NCBI GenBank assembly: GCA_023362775.1 | Contig: JALMGJ010000014.1 | Coordinates: 2,626,001-2,690,000 of the forward strand | Direction of reading: 5' to 3' | DNA length: 64,000 nucleotides | Origin: Charina bottae | Taxonomy: Eukaryota; Chordata; Lepidosauria; Squamata; Charinaidae | In this document: positions 11,937 through 22,560 of the stretch, in pieces | How positions within the stretch are numbered: the stretch's first letter is position 1 | Layout: each line of letters begins with the position of its first letter | Position numbers and translations under genes: made by a program | Notes under the pieces: generated by a model | What the model was told of the DNA's origin: nothing | Seen by the model: the letters and a program-made list of their open reading frames with translations, nothing else | The model's database searches: none

Positions 11937-12994
11937 TAATGCTAGATTCAGTGAGTTAGAATCAGTTTATTGGTAGCTAAGCAATTGAATGGACTGTATA
12001 CTTACTCTTATAATTGCATCAGATTAGGGAGAAGAAACTATGTTTCTTTTTAAAAATATATATCTGATGAGAAGGAAATGGAGTTGGGTTGGATGCCTTT
12101 ACCAACCCTTCCTTCCAGAGAATGTATCATTACATTGTTGCACATTTTGGATAACTGTCGGCTTTGCACAGAGTGCCGGGGAATTTGCAAAGTATATTTC
12201 TTCTGATTATTTTTGAGAACATGCTTGTGCAAAAGCCTCAAAGATCATTTGGCCAGTGGGTGCCTAGTCATATCAAGGGTTCACCAGAGAATCTTCAAGA
12301 AGAATCAGGACTGGGGGTTTTTTTCTGGATAAGCTCAAGTGAAGCTCTGAACCTTTTTGAACATTACATGTGTGCAGTTTATTTTTTTCAGGAGAGCTGG
12401 GTGTGTGTACTGGCACAATCAGTAGATATTCTCAGAGGTAATTATGTTCTCATGGTGAAGGTGAGGTAATGTGAGCGATTTTGAAGAGAAGACAGAACTT
12501 GCAACCCCCACGAGAATTATTGGAGAAAGATACGGTATGGAGAGTGGTTAATATTTTTTGAAAAGGAACTTTAATCATAATAAGAGACTGACAACAGCGA
12601 GCAAGAAGTGACATTAATTAAAGGTGAAATCTTAGTCATAGCATAAGGAGGAAAGGAAAAATGACCAGTTAATATTTTGATAAAGGTAATCATAAAAAAT
12701 GCCCAAAGTGCTGTAGTTGGAGACATTAAAAACGTAGTATATGAGACAAGAAGAATAAATAGAATTAATTTGGAGCAAATGAGTCTACATTGAGCTGTCA
12801 ACATAGAGATCGCAGTCCTGTCAAAGGAAATCTTTCATGTAGGAAGGCTTCTAGAGGGTTTAATGTGACAGAGGTTAAAATGTCTATCAGCTGTACCAGA
12901 TCATGGAGAAAGGGAGAGAAAATGAACATTGCTAAACGAATCTGGAAAGACACAAGAGTCCAACTGGGTTGAGGTGATATACACTTTTCAGAAA

Positions 12995-13061
12995 AGGAAG
13001 GAAGGAAGGAAGGAAGGAAGGAAGGAAGGAAGGAAGGAAGGAAGGAAGGAAGGAAGGAAGG
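12995..13061. repeat. (GGAA)n microsatellite
   Basis: About 16 tandem GGAA units. Frames through it on both strands encode only EGRK-type or FLPS-type repeats and are not genes. Confidence 0.95.
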
Positions 13062-13868
13062 AAACATTGGAAGACAGTTGGGGTCCTCCAAACACACTGA
13101 AATTCAATGAATCTCTAGCTCCCAGTATACGTGGAGGACAACAGGTTGTGGTAGGCTGATGAATGTGGTATTTTTCTACATGGACATAGCAAACATTTGG
13201 AATCTCAGCCTTCAATGGCAATTTTGCAGCAGGTTTCCTGGGGGTAATTCTCACTGACTTCAATGGGATTACTTTCCCATAAATGTGTAAAATGTTGCAC
13301 TGGCAAGTTTTTTTAAAAAGCAGCTTCTACTAATATCATTTTGAAAGATGCTGAGACCAAGAATGGCGTAGATGCTAAAGAACCAGCTTCAGCTTTCACT
13401 CACCCATGAAACTCAGTCACTGATTTTGGCTGTCAGTTTAACCTATTTTTCTGGGTCGTAAGACTAAAAAGGAGAGTGGGAAGAAGAACCAAATATAGCA
13501 GTCTGAATTTCTTGAAAGAGAAATGGAAGACAACACATCTTGAATATCTTTGTGTTTATCTGGATGAAGCTGGTTTTATCAAAGGCAGACATCAGCCTAG
13601 CAATGCCAGGAGGACAACAAACTTGTAGTTAAGATGTCAATTAATTCTACATTACTTATATCCTTCAACAAAGCATTATTTCATTTCATCCGATTTTGAT
13701 GTGTTTATTTCTTTTATGTCATGGGAAGCTTTAGTATGGAGAGTACTTTTAGCACATGGATGAATTAAATATTCAACTTTATCAATAGGCAATCTTCTGG
13801 ATGGTCAGGTCAGTTAGCTAAACTGTTTGCCCAGAAAGTAGGAAATAGCCTTGGTTTATCTTCAGGCC

Positions 13869-14047
13869 TGAGGGCAAAAGGAGAAGGGGACGGCAGAGGA
13901 TGAGATGGTTAGATAGCATCACCGATGTAATGAACATGAATTTGAGTAAACTCCAAGAGACAGTGGAGGACAGGAAGGCCTGGCGTGCTATGGTCCACGG
14001 GGTCACGAAGAGTCGGACACGGCTAAACGACTGAACAACAACAAAAA
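13869..14047 (+). mobile_element. Bov-B LINE 3' end with perfect target duplication
   Basis: The 179-bp insert matches the same Bov-B end as the minus-strand copy at 9960 (GGGGACGGCAGAGGATGAG, then CACGAAGAGTCGGACACGG) and ends in ACAACAACAAAAA. It is flanked by the 11-bp direct repeat ATCTTCAGGCC (13858-13868 and 14048-14058), as expected for target-primed reverse transcription with severe 5' truncation. Confidence 0.9.
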
Positions 14048-15429
14048 ATCTTCAGGCCAATCTGAATTTGCAATGACTGCAGAGACAACGATTCCATGAG
14101 AATGTGGATGATCTCGGTCTCAGTGTAAAGTCTGAAATGAAGAAGAATTTAAGGGCTGCAGTCTTTACTTCTTATTGAGCTAAGTGTTTTGGACAGAGAA
14201 AATGGGTATTTCCAAAACTGGAAACACACATCTCAGCAGAGTTGCAACGTGGAGAGGCATTCCTGTCAGTCCTCTGAGATGTTTTAACTTGGATCGATAA
14301 ATATAAGTGTGAAAGATTATTTAGACAGAAGTTAATGCCATTGCAGCTCTTGGAATCCTGAGATAAAGACAGAAATAAATTAGGCTTTTTTGGGTTGTAA
14401 TTTAGAAGTCATTTTAGGAGGCTCTCCTTTCTGAGTTTTCCATAATGTTTTTACATTTAAGGAGTTAGTGTGACTGAGCTATATAGATATAGATATTGAT
14501 TCATTCATTCATTCCCCAGGATGGATGCATTCTTTGTATTGAGACTCTTAAGTCCAGTATTTTGAATAAATATTTGATGTTAGCTGAGAAATGTACGACA
14601 GGATGAAAAAAATATTGATTCAAAGAGACAGAGACTAATAGCAACTCTTGCAACTATATAAAAATAATCCCAGGGTTTGAGGTTAAAATGAATTCCTATA
14701 CATTCCCTTCTAATTTGGAAAATAGCAAAGATTCTAGTATTAATTAAGCCATTTTCTCTGTAAGTGTGACTCAGAGCAAGTCAACGTACTGATGAAATAT
14801 AACTGTACAAGGTTAAATAATATCTTTAGAACATTTTAGATATAGGACATTTCATCACAAATTGATTTATCGTGTCTGCTGGAGTTGTTCTCATGTTCCA
14901 CTTGCTTGAACAGCATCATAGACCATGTTTTCATAATAAAATCTGATGCATCAAGACCACTTTCAAGAGGCTCTAAAATACTGTTACAAAATATTTTAAT
15001 TGTTTCTGGATAAACATGATCATCATTGTACCTTGTAAACCTCCTCCCTCGCTCTTCTTCAGTCACAAACCAGAGCAGCTTGCAATGTAGATTAAAATCA
15101 ATTAAGAACAATAACATCAAATTACAGATAATAAAAACAGGGTAACTTCATTTAACACTAGAAATTAACAGCCCTGCAATAAAAAGAACTCTGCAGCAAA
15201 TCATAAGGGAGAAAACAATCTCAGACCGGGGAAAATAACGAACAGCATTCATCCATGTCAAGTCTTCTTTAAAAGGTTAACTCTTGAACTAACTTGGATG
15301 TGTAAATCACAGGTAGGACTTTCTAAGGAAAAGATTTCACAGAGATGGTACCATAACCAAAAAGGCCCTGTTTTTTAAAGATCCGCATACACGTGCTGCA
15401 TTTTAGTTGGAACAGTCTAGATTATAGCC

Positions 15430-15540
15430 CTGGTGTTTCCTTGTGGTCTCCCATCCAAGTACTAGACAGGTTTAATCCTGTTAGCATTTTAGAGATCAGC
15501 CAAGATCAGTGAGGTAGTATCACCTGCTATAATCTGTTCA
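15430..15540 (-). mobile_element. 5S rRNA-derived SINE fragment
   Basis: On this strand it reads GGTCTCCCATCCAAGTACTA, then AGAGATCAGCCAAGATCAG, which is the reverse complement of the 5S rRNA internal promoter region and 5' part, with several changes. It lies only about 170 bp upstream of an exon. A second 5S-derived element occurs at 54225. A functional 5S gene is excluded by the divergence and lack of intact ends. Confidence 0.6.
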
Positions 15541-15707
15541 GGGTCTTCTCCATCAAATGCACAAACATAATTCCACATTGACTTGAACCAAGAACTACTT
15601 GCTTAATTGTCCTTTCTTCTGCCCCAGGTGATTGTTTCTGAAGTGGCCTGTGGTCTGTGTCCCAATAACATTTCTTCTCCCTGTTCCTTGTCTTCCGTTC
15701 TCCTCAG

Positions 15708-15860
15708 CTGTCTTCTGCCTTGTTGTTTGATGCTGTCTATGCTGTGGTCAGCGCAGTACAAGAGCTGAACCGGAGCCAGGAAATTGGCGTGAAACCCTTA
15801 TCTTGTGGATCTGCCCAAATCTGGCAGCATGGCACCAGTTTGATGAATTACCTCAGAATG
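15708..15860 (+). CDS. GRIK4: GRIK4 internal exon: distal amino-terminal domain
   Basis: This 153-bp exon (51 codons, phase 0) runs from [10 protein letters not shown] to TSLMNYLRM. Acceptor TCTCCTCAG, donor GTGAGA. It encodes the segment of the extracellular amino-terminal domain containing [20 protein letters not shown] and [10 protein letters not shown], one of the most conserved stretches shared by the KA1 and KA2 subunits. The cysteine in LSCGS is probably one half of a domain disulphide. NRS is a potential N-glycosylation site. VVSAV stands where I recall VVTAV in the mammalian protein. The frame joins seamlessly with the exons at 3669 and 17922. Confidence 0.97.
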
Positions 15861-16126
15861 GTGAGAATGGATTGAGCGTGCAGGGTTTTGGAAAGGGTCT
15901 CACCCGTGCGGTCAGAGTGAGGCAGACAGAAGTACTGCTTAAAGGTTTACCATAAAGCAAGGTAGTAGGACCACAGGAAGTATCATTAGATGGGGCCTGG
16001 GAGTCATCTCATCTACCCGCCAAGTAAGACTTGTGGTTGTATAAGTTGAAAGGGTCCCTGCATAAGTGTCTCCACTGGAGGAAAACCATCCCATCCCATG
16101 ACAATCTGTTCCATTTCCCTCTAGAA

Positions 16127-16239
16127 CAGTGTTTCTCAACCTTAGCAATTTTAAGATGCGTGGATTTCAACTCCCAGAATTCCCCAGCCAACATACTGAA
16201 GTCCACATGTCTTAAAGTTGCCAAGGTTGAGAAACACTG
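16127..16239. mobile_element. Miniature hAT-type element, 113 bp
   Basis: The ends CAGTGTTTCTCAACCTTAG and (read inverted) the same at GGTTGAGAAACACTG form terminal inverted repeats; most of the element folds on itself. Target duplication: CTCTAGAA/TTCTAGAA (7 of 8 match). The same family occurs at 39515 and 61895. The centre carries CAACTCCCAGAATTCCCCAG. Confidence 0.88.
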
Positions 16240-16720
16240 TTCTAGAAGATGCCTCCTAACCCTTGGCCTGTAGGTTTAATCATGCCCGTGGAAGCACCTG
16301 TCTTCTGATCAGCTTGTCCTTGCTCACTCACTTCAAGTAAGCGTCTCTGCCTGTTGCCTGTCACTACTGCCACCTCTTCTGCATCCTTTGCTTCCTTGAC
16401 AAAAACACGGGCAGTGCACCTTCGTGTGATTAACCATAATGTACGTAGCTACTAGTATCAATGGAAGAATAAGAACAAAGAATCAAGAAAACAGGACCCA
16501 TCAGTCAGACATGGGTCCTAGGGTTTATTGAAGATGATTGCCAGCTTGGATCCAGAAGGTGAGGTCTTCAAAGAAGGCATGGCAAGTTTGCATTTTTTTA
16601 ATGATAGGTCTACATGAGCCCATCAGCTACTTGGCAGCCCTTCTCCAAATCTCAAGTGAGCAACAAAATAAGATGTTATCAAGTTCCTAGTGAGCCTGAA
16701 TCTATGGTTGTGGGATAATA

Positions 16721-16725
16721 TCCAT

Positions 16726-16776
<51 letters not shown>

Positions 16777-17080
16777 TTTGTCACATTTATATCCCACCCA
16801 TCTCCCCCACAAGGAGGGACCCTGGGTGGTTCACGATAAGAAGTTTAAAATCAATAAAAACCATAAATTACAATAATAATCAGTAAAAATATCTAATACA
16901 GTCCGATCCAAGCAATGGTAGCTCTTACTTATCCCATGGATAATTTTTTTATTAAGAGGATGTCTGTCAACAAATGCAAGTTCTGTGCTGGCTTTGTTGG
17001 GTCTTGATTGGGGTTTGCCCTGCTGAATATGGCACAGGATATGACTCATATCCATCTGCACAAAGGAGACCTTTTGTCAT
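16721..17080 (-). mobile_element. L2/CR1-type 3' tail with (ATTT)n run
   Basis: The (ATTT)n run at 16721-16779 leads into TATATCCCACCCATCTCCCC and ACAAGGAGGGACCCTGGGTG, the reverse complement of a common squamate LINE 3' end; the same phrase occurs at 47551. The right-hand limit is approximate. Confidence 0.55.
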
Positions 17081-17407
17081 TTTGGCTTTTGATGATGGAC
17101 AAGTCACTTGACACGTCCATCGCAAGCTCAATTGGGGCTTTGCATTCTGCTGAAAAAATGAATCTCTGACAGGTATTGCTCTGATTCTACTTTCTCCTAT
17201 GTGGGAGCTGTATTACTGGAAAATCAATGACTTAATGCTTTGTCAACAATTAGCAGAGTGTGGTTATCTGTATTTACCAGCCCTTTACACCACCGTGCTT
17301 GATGTTCACATAGCCCAATGTGACGCCTTGTGCTACCCTGCCATGTAATGGCTTCCCCTTAAGTCCCAGGCAACGTGTTTGAATTAAGCACTCACTTTTG
17401 ACAGTAT

Positions 17408-17536
17408 TTGTACCTCATGGACCATTGCACGCCAGGCCTTCCTGTCCTCCACTGCCTCCCGGAGTTTACTCAAATTCCATCTCATCCTCTGCCGTCCCCT
17501 TCTCCTTTTGCCTCCATCGCCATAGCTGGGAGTTAT
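17408..17536 (-). mobile_element. Bov-B scrap, internally deleted, with fold-back end
   Basis: It matches the inner part of the Bov-B end (CATGGACCATTGCACGCCAG, CTCATCCTCTGCCGTCCCC), but the segment between CAAATTC and CATCTCATCC is deleted relative to the copy at 9960, and the terminal ACAACAAC tail is missing. An 11-bp direct repeat TTTGACAGTAT (17397-17407 and 17536-17546) flanks it. Its right end (17514-17536) is an inverted copy of the downstream flank. Confidence 0.7.
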
Positions 17537-17567
17537 TTGACAGTATAACTCCCAGCTATGGCGATGG
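17514..17567. repeat. Perfect 23-bp inverted repeat (hairpin)
   Basis: The arms 17514-17536 and 17545-17567 are exact reverse complements, with an 8-base loop TTGACAGT. The left arm starts CCATCGCCATAGCTGG. The loop overlaps the direct repeat that flanks the Bov-B scrap. Confidence 0.95.
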
Positions 17568-17921
17568 AAACAAAGGTCTTTGCAGTATGGAGAGGAAGAG
17601 GCAGACTAGCTGTTGAGACAGAATGAAAGATGGCTTGGGTCTCTACCATTTCACAATGCAGGTGGCCTGGACTTCCTCCTCTCTCACCTGATCACATTGC
17701 TACCCTGTCCAAAAACTTCCCACCTTCCTTCCTGACCGGTAATCTCACACAATTGTGAGAAGCTCAGACATTTCCAGTAATTAAAGTTCCAAGATGTTAT
17801 ATGGAAGACTATATTTTCCCTTCTGGCTTGACATGAGAATCGTGGGTGACTAGGGCTCTGTCCTTCAGACTCAAAGGGAACAGTCCCTATCCGGCGCTGC
17901 AACTCACCCTCTCTTGGACAG

Positions 17922-18026
17922 GTAGAATTGGAAGGTCTCACTGGCCACATAGAATTCAACAGCAAAGGTCAACGATCAAACTATGCTCTGAAAATCCTGC
18001 AGTATACAAGGAATGGCTTCAGACAG
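17922..18026 (+). CDS. GRIK4: GRIK4 internal exon: end of amino-terminal domain
   Basis: This 105-bp exon (35 codons, phase 0) begins [12 protein letters not shown] and ends [10 protein letters not shown]. Acceptor TTGGACAG, donor GTAATA. The start at 17922 is chosen because GTA (V) restores the conserved [11 protein letters not shown] junction with the preceding exon. It encodes the last strands of the amino-terminal domain; the block [14 protein letters not shown] is a family signature. Y stands in LQYTRN where I recall F in mammals. Confidence 0.96.
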
Positions 18027-18311
18027 GTAATAAGATATCTTCTTTAACTGCCATTTGTACTCTGGTTCAGCATTACTTGTTTCTCTATGTTGTGACTTTG
18101 TTCTTGTTGTCATGTTTCCTCTAAAAATGTCCTTCCTCTTGTTGGCTGTTCTTTTATGCTGGTTATAAGTTTGGAACCTCCTTTCCACCTCTACAATGGA
18201 ACTCAATGTAGGCTACCAAATTTGGATTGCAAACATCCAGATAGGATGGAGAGCCAACAAAGTTACAGCTGTGCAGTCCTTGGTGAGAATATATGTAACT
18301 CAGGGTTGAAC

Positions 18312-18400
18312 TGTGGAGCCCTTGGTGCTCTCTGAACTTGGTTGTTTGCTTGTAGATGTTTCATTACCTGACTAGGTAACATCATCAGACAGATTCTCTA
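18312..18400 (-). mobile_element. Penelope-like element terminal fragment
   Basis: The run GTGGAGCCCTTGGTGCTCTC ... GATGTTTCATTACCTGACTA ... AACATCATCAG parallels the end of the Penelope-like element at 34922 (GTGGAGTCCTTGGTACTATC ... GACGTTTCATTGCCAGGCTA ... AACATCTTCAG). It is a short solo end with no coding part. Confidence 0.6.
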
Positions 18401-18511
18401 CTATTGAAAGTTAGAACTTTCTGTATCTCTCTGCTGCCATCTACTGTTTGGCTGGAATTTTGCAGCTCAAAATCTGGTAACCCCAACTGGCTATTAGTCT
18501 TAGAGGGTTGT

Positions 18512-18538
18512 ATGTTGTTGTTGTTGTTGTTGTTGTTG
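18512..18538. repeat. (GTT)n microsatellite
   Basis: About nine GTT units. Confidence 0.9.
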
Positions 18539-19290
18539 ATCCTTGTAGGTATTCAGATAAAGAAAGCAAGTAAGTGGGATAGGAGGTTCTGTCATAGCAT
18601 CCCAATGTTGGGATTTCCTTCCAAGAAAAATCTGTTTTTCATTGCTCTCTGTTTTTCACAGAACAATTAGGACTCACTTCTTTCTGCCGGTTCTTGGCTG
18701 CTTACTAGCTCATGATATATTGTATGAATTATTTAATAATGTTGCCCTATAGGTGGTGATTTGTATCATTTTGCCAGAACTGGTAAGCTAAATTTGATTA
18801 TTGGTGGGAAAAAACCCCAATAAATTAATAAGGGAAGGGGTTGAGATGTTTGTGTGGGATCATACCACAGGCAGGCTTTTTATGCTTAAGGAAAAAGGAG
18901 TAAAGAAAAGTGCAGAGAATTGGGACTGGATGGACAACTGCGCAGCCAAAGGCTGAAAGAGGGGCCATGCGATGAATTAATTGCGGAGATAAATTCAGAC
19001 ATGCTACTTCTCAGATCATTTCCTTGGCTGTTCTGTTCCTTTGGAAGCTGCAGTTAGACTCAAGGAATGACAAAGTGGTGCCTAGATAAGCCCACATAGT
19101 ATTTTTCCCCTGAAATATTAAAGGGGGAAAAAGCATTAGGGGGCAACATTTGGCCCTTCTTGGGCAGACAAGTAGAGATGATATTGTTGCTTTTTAAATC
19201 TTCCCTGAGTCCTTCTGGGGAAAGCTTTTCCTGGCAAGAACTTAAGTAGTGCCTCTGTGAATTTAGCAGCCTATTATGGTCCAGTGAGTG

Positions 19291-19414
19291 GCAGGGGCAT
19301 CTACAGGCAGGGTCAAAAAAGTCAAGGTGCCAGCCACAACCACATGATTGAAAAGCTTCAATCATGCAGTCGTGGCCATCATCTTGAGTTCTGGACCCTC
19401 CCTGCAGATGCCCC
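19291..19414. repeat. Imperfect palindrome of about 124 bp
   Basis: The left end GGGGCATCTACAGGCAGGGT is the near inverse of the right end (ACCCTCCCTGCAGATGCCCC). The centre is CATGATTGAAAAGCTTCAATCATG, itself almost palindromic. Only the left arm carries an extra tract around AAAAAAGTCAAGG. It is probably a miniature inverted-repeat element. I found no convincing target duplication. Confidence 0.65.
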
Positions 19415-20359
19415 TGGTGTCCAGGGATGGAACTGCAAAATTTGCACCAGTGCTGTGGGTTGTGGGTGACTTCCATAATCCTTTTCGCTTGTATGCAGGA
19501 GAATCTCTTCCCCACATCTTCCCAGGATGGGCTAGATTAGCTTCCATGACTCCAGAAATCTATGTGCAGATTAGCTCAGCCTGAATTCCAGTATCTTCAG
19601 GAACCTTATGCATTTCTAGTTTTTATTTAAGAATGAAGAGCAGATCTCTAGACTTCAGGATTTAAGGTGAGAAACCCGTGGGTTATTTTTGCTTGAACTC
19701 CAGCACTGGGACAACTGGAAAGGGTAACATGATAAACTTGGATGGTGAGAGCATCTTTATATGGATCATTGAAATATCTCTATTGGCGACAGTGTTAAAC
19801 TGGGTGGTGATGGTGGTGCTCCAGGCAGAAAGGAAGTCTAGAAGCTGGGGTGTGCAGATCATGCTGGTTGGGGATTCTGGAAGATGAAGTCCAAGATGTC
19901 TGAAGGGCAAGTTCAGGAAAGCTAGGTGAGATAGACTAGTGCTCTGATTCCCCACAAGGCATTTGCATTTGTTGAAAAATCCACCTCGCCCTTCTCTTCC
20001 TGAAATGAGATATTCAAGATAACTTTCTCTGGGTGAATTTTATCCTGGTGGAAAGAGTGCCAGCTACAGATATTGTCTTTGCAAATAATTTATAAGCTCA
20101 TGCAGCATCCATTATAGGAGGTGCGGGGAGCAAGGGGCATGGAATGAGAAGAAGCCTTCGCATAGCGCCTTCAAGGGCAGCTTCAAACCTGGCAGAGAGC
20201 CAGAAATGGCAGAATCAGGCATCCTCTGTACAGGCAGCTTTATAGCAATTTCCGTTTGAAGTGATAGCAGCATCTCGGCAGCCTTAAAATGACTTCCTTT
20301 CGAAAATCTCTCCGCAACTTTACTAAGCAATTCCAGCTTTAAAATAAAATAAAGATTCA

Positions 20360-20670
20360 GATCTGTTGCGTGTGGTTTTCCTTGCTCCGCTGACCCATGG
20401 CCACACTGAGCTGCATTTACTGTCTCTTTCGACTCTGCTGAACATGGAGGAATTGCTCACCTGTTGTCTGACCAACTTCCGTCCTGCCGGGACAAAGCCG
20501 ACCTCTGCCAAGAGTCCGTTTTCAGTTTCATCAAGGTTGGAGCACCTTATAGCCGACGACTCCAAGCTCGCTTCCCATTGGTTCGGCTCCTGTTCCACAG
20601 TGGCAGGTCAGGCAGCAAAACACGGATCGCCGTTTTCCGTTCAAGCTCCAGCCTTTAGAGCCTATCGAAT
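20360..20670. other. CpG-retaining patch inside intron, function unknown
   Basis: This interval has visibly more CG dinucleotides (for example AGCCGACGACTCC, CACGGATCGCCGTTTTCCG) than the surrounding AT-rich intron. It contains overlapping open frames on both strands, up to 131 codons (20366-20761, +), with no recognisable domain, no convincing splice signals and low-complexity translation. It could be a regulatory element, an unmethylated patch or an unrecognised old repeat. Confidence 0.35.
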
Positions 20671-22464
20671 TATTAATAACAACATTATAATGGTTTACAT
20701 ACTCAAAGTGCTGAATAAACACGAGCTCTGTGCCATGCAGTTATGTGGTACAGTGGCTTAAATAATGCAGTTGGCTGATAAATAATAGAGGAGGCAAATA
20801 CTTTGGCAGTGAGAACAGAAGCAGTTTTAGGCTGCAATCTCATCTTACAGGGCTTTCGCGCAGAAGGAGCTTAGCGCCTGCTTCCTCTCTCTCAAGCTTG
20901 CCCATTTGCGCACACTCCAGGATCTGAACCAGGAACGGTAGCCAAAAGATCTAGAACCTTTTTGGTGACAACACACCAGCGATGAACTGCGTACCTGCAG
21001 GAGGGTCCTATTAGCAGTCTTCTCACTGGCCTTCAGAAATCAAAACATTTTTAATTGAATGCTTAAAAAAACCAAAAAGCTGGCACATATATATAGTTGA
21101 AACTCAGTATGTGTTTCTGTATTTTCTTGTGTTTTGCGTCAAACCACTGAGAGTCCCAGTTATTCTGAAGTGATATATGAATTGGGATGGGCAAAAGGTT
21201 CCATCCTAGAATGCTCTGCCTCCAGAAGAGGCAATTCCCACCTTAAAAAATGTTCAAAACAGCAGCTTATTTGCGGGCCCACAATACCTATTGTAAAACG
21301 TGGAGGCAGGAAAGGTGGCATAGTTGCAAAAAGCTGTCATATCAGCGACAAGTCTATCCTTCTCACCAATTTGCTATCTTTCTATATGGGAAGATTTCCA
21401 CAATACTTACACTTGGGGGAAAGTTTAAATATGCCATCCACATCTTCAGACAGACATGAGACAGTTCAGGAAGAAACCTTCATATGACATTTGATTCTGC
21501 TGGTTTATATCACAGCCCGCACAAGCCGGAAGAAAACAAAGAACACAAAGAAGATGAAGACGAGGAGGAGGATGAGGAGGACAGTGCGCTAAAGAGACTT
21601 GCAAAAACAAAATAAGGTGTGACAACTGCTTTAAAAATAATCTGCAATTTAGGGTAACATCTGCATTGCCAGTGTGTCAGGAATATTTGGAAGAGCACCC
21701 ATGAGTTCCATAGGCATCAAAGAGCCTTTCTCCCTTCCCCTGAACCATAACTTAACAGCCATCTTAATTTATGGACCACGGCACTGGTGATTAACCTCCC
21801 TTTTTCTCCTTCAGAGTCAGCTCTGGGAGAAATGTTGGCATTATTATTATAAAAGAGACATAAATAGCAACTGTTGGGCTAACCCCACTGCAGTCAACCA
21901 CAGAAGGAACTGGTTTCTCCATCCCAGGGACAGATCATTCCCAAGACTCAAATTAGCTAGCTGCTATTAAGTGCTGTTCAAAGCGCTGTTGCTATTTTTT
22001 CAGGGATGAGTAAGCTCTGCTTCTGTGGATGGGTGTTTCTCAATCTCTCTCTCTCACACACACCTGGGCTCCCTGTTCATCTGCTTTGATAGAAAATTCA
22101 GTGAATCTTGAAGATGATCCAGATTCCAGCCAGGCAGCAAATTAGCCATGCTTAAGACTTTTTCATCCCCCTCGTTAGCGCTGATGGCCAGCAGCATTAA
22201 GTGATTGAATATTTAATATATTTACATTGCAGACCTCCACATGGTTTTCTACTTAGTCTAAGCTGGTTAAGCCTATTTGAGAAGGAATTCTCCAGCCACC
22301 TGAGAAGCGTTTTCGGTTTGCAGAAAAATGCAAACTCATCACCTTGGCTGTTGTCGGAAGAGGGCTGAGCCTGTCAAATCTTTTCCAAATTTTGGAGTGG
22401 ACATACATCTTTGGGCAGAATCAGAACTGAGTTTAAGTTTTATTGTTTGGCTGCCAGTTTAGCT

Positions 22465-22560
22465 CAGGTGGCCACAATATTATCTGAGCAGTAGAGCATC
22501 TGCTTTGCATCCCCAAACTCCAGGTAGAACTAGAAATACTGTTGGACACCACAGACAGCT
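22465..22560 (+). mobile_element. Possible tRNA-derived SINE head
   Basis: GTTTAGCTCAGGTGGCC followed by GAGCAGTAGAGCATCTGC and TTTGCATCC resembles the D-arm/A-box and anticodon region of a tRNA with an insertion. A related piece occurs near 4470. No tail recognised. Confidence 0.35.

Larger units (their letters stand above)
3831..15707 (+). other. GRIK4: GRIK4 intron, 11.9 kb
   Basis: The intron lies between GTAAGT at 3831 and TCTCCTCAG at 15707. It carries a possible tRNA-derived SINE and inverted repeat near 4470-4705, a CORE-SINE with a tetranucleotide tail (6941-7426), an RTE-like LINE fragment (7660-8060), Bov-B ends (9960-10212, 13869-14047), a truncated Sauria SINE (11643-11936), simple repeats near 9234 and 12995, and a 5S-derived piece near 15430. 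I see nothing recognisable in 4710-6940, 8441-9233, 9307-9959, 10213-11439, 11950-12994, 13062-13857 and 14059-15429. The open frames there lack domain similarity. Confidence 0.9.
15861..17921 (+). other. GRIK4: GRIK4 intron, 2.1 kb
   Basis: The intron lies between GTGAGA and TTGGACAG. It contains a 113-bp hAT-type element, an (ATTT)n run joined to a LINE 3' tail, and a small Bov-B scrap with an adjacent perfect hairpin. I see nothing recognisable in 16250-16720 or 17570-17921 apart from the acceptor. Confidence 0.9.

Noticed and set aside
19060..19515. 151-codon minus-strand frame rich in cysteine and histidine
   Set aside because: It spans the 124-bp palindrome; the Cys/His spacing fits no zinc-finger pattern, and the opposite strand is equally open.
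20366..20761. 131-codon plus-strand frame with overlapping minus-strand frames
   Set aside because: No recognisable domain or splice context; composition looks random. Kept only as a CpG-rich patch.
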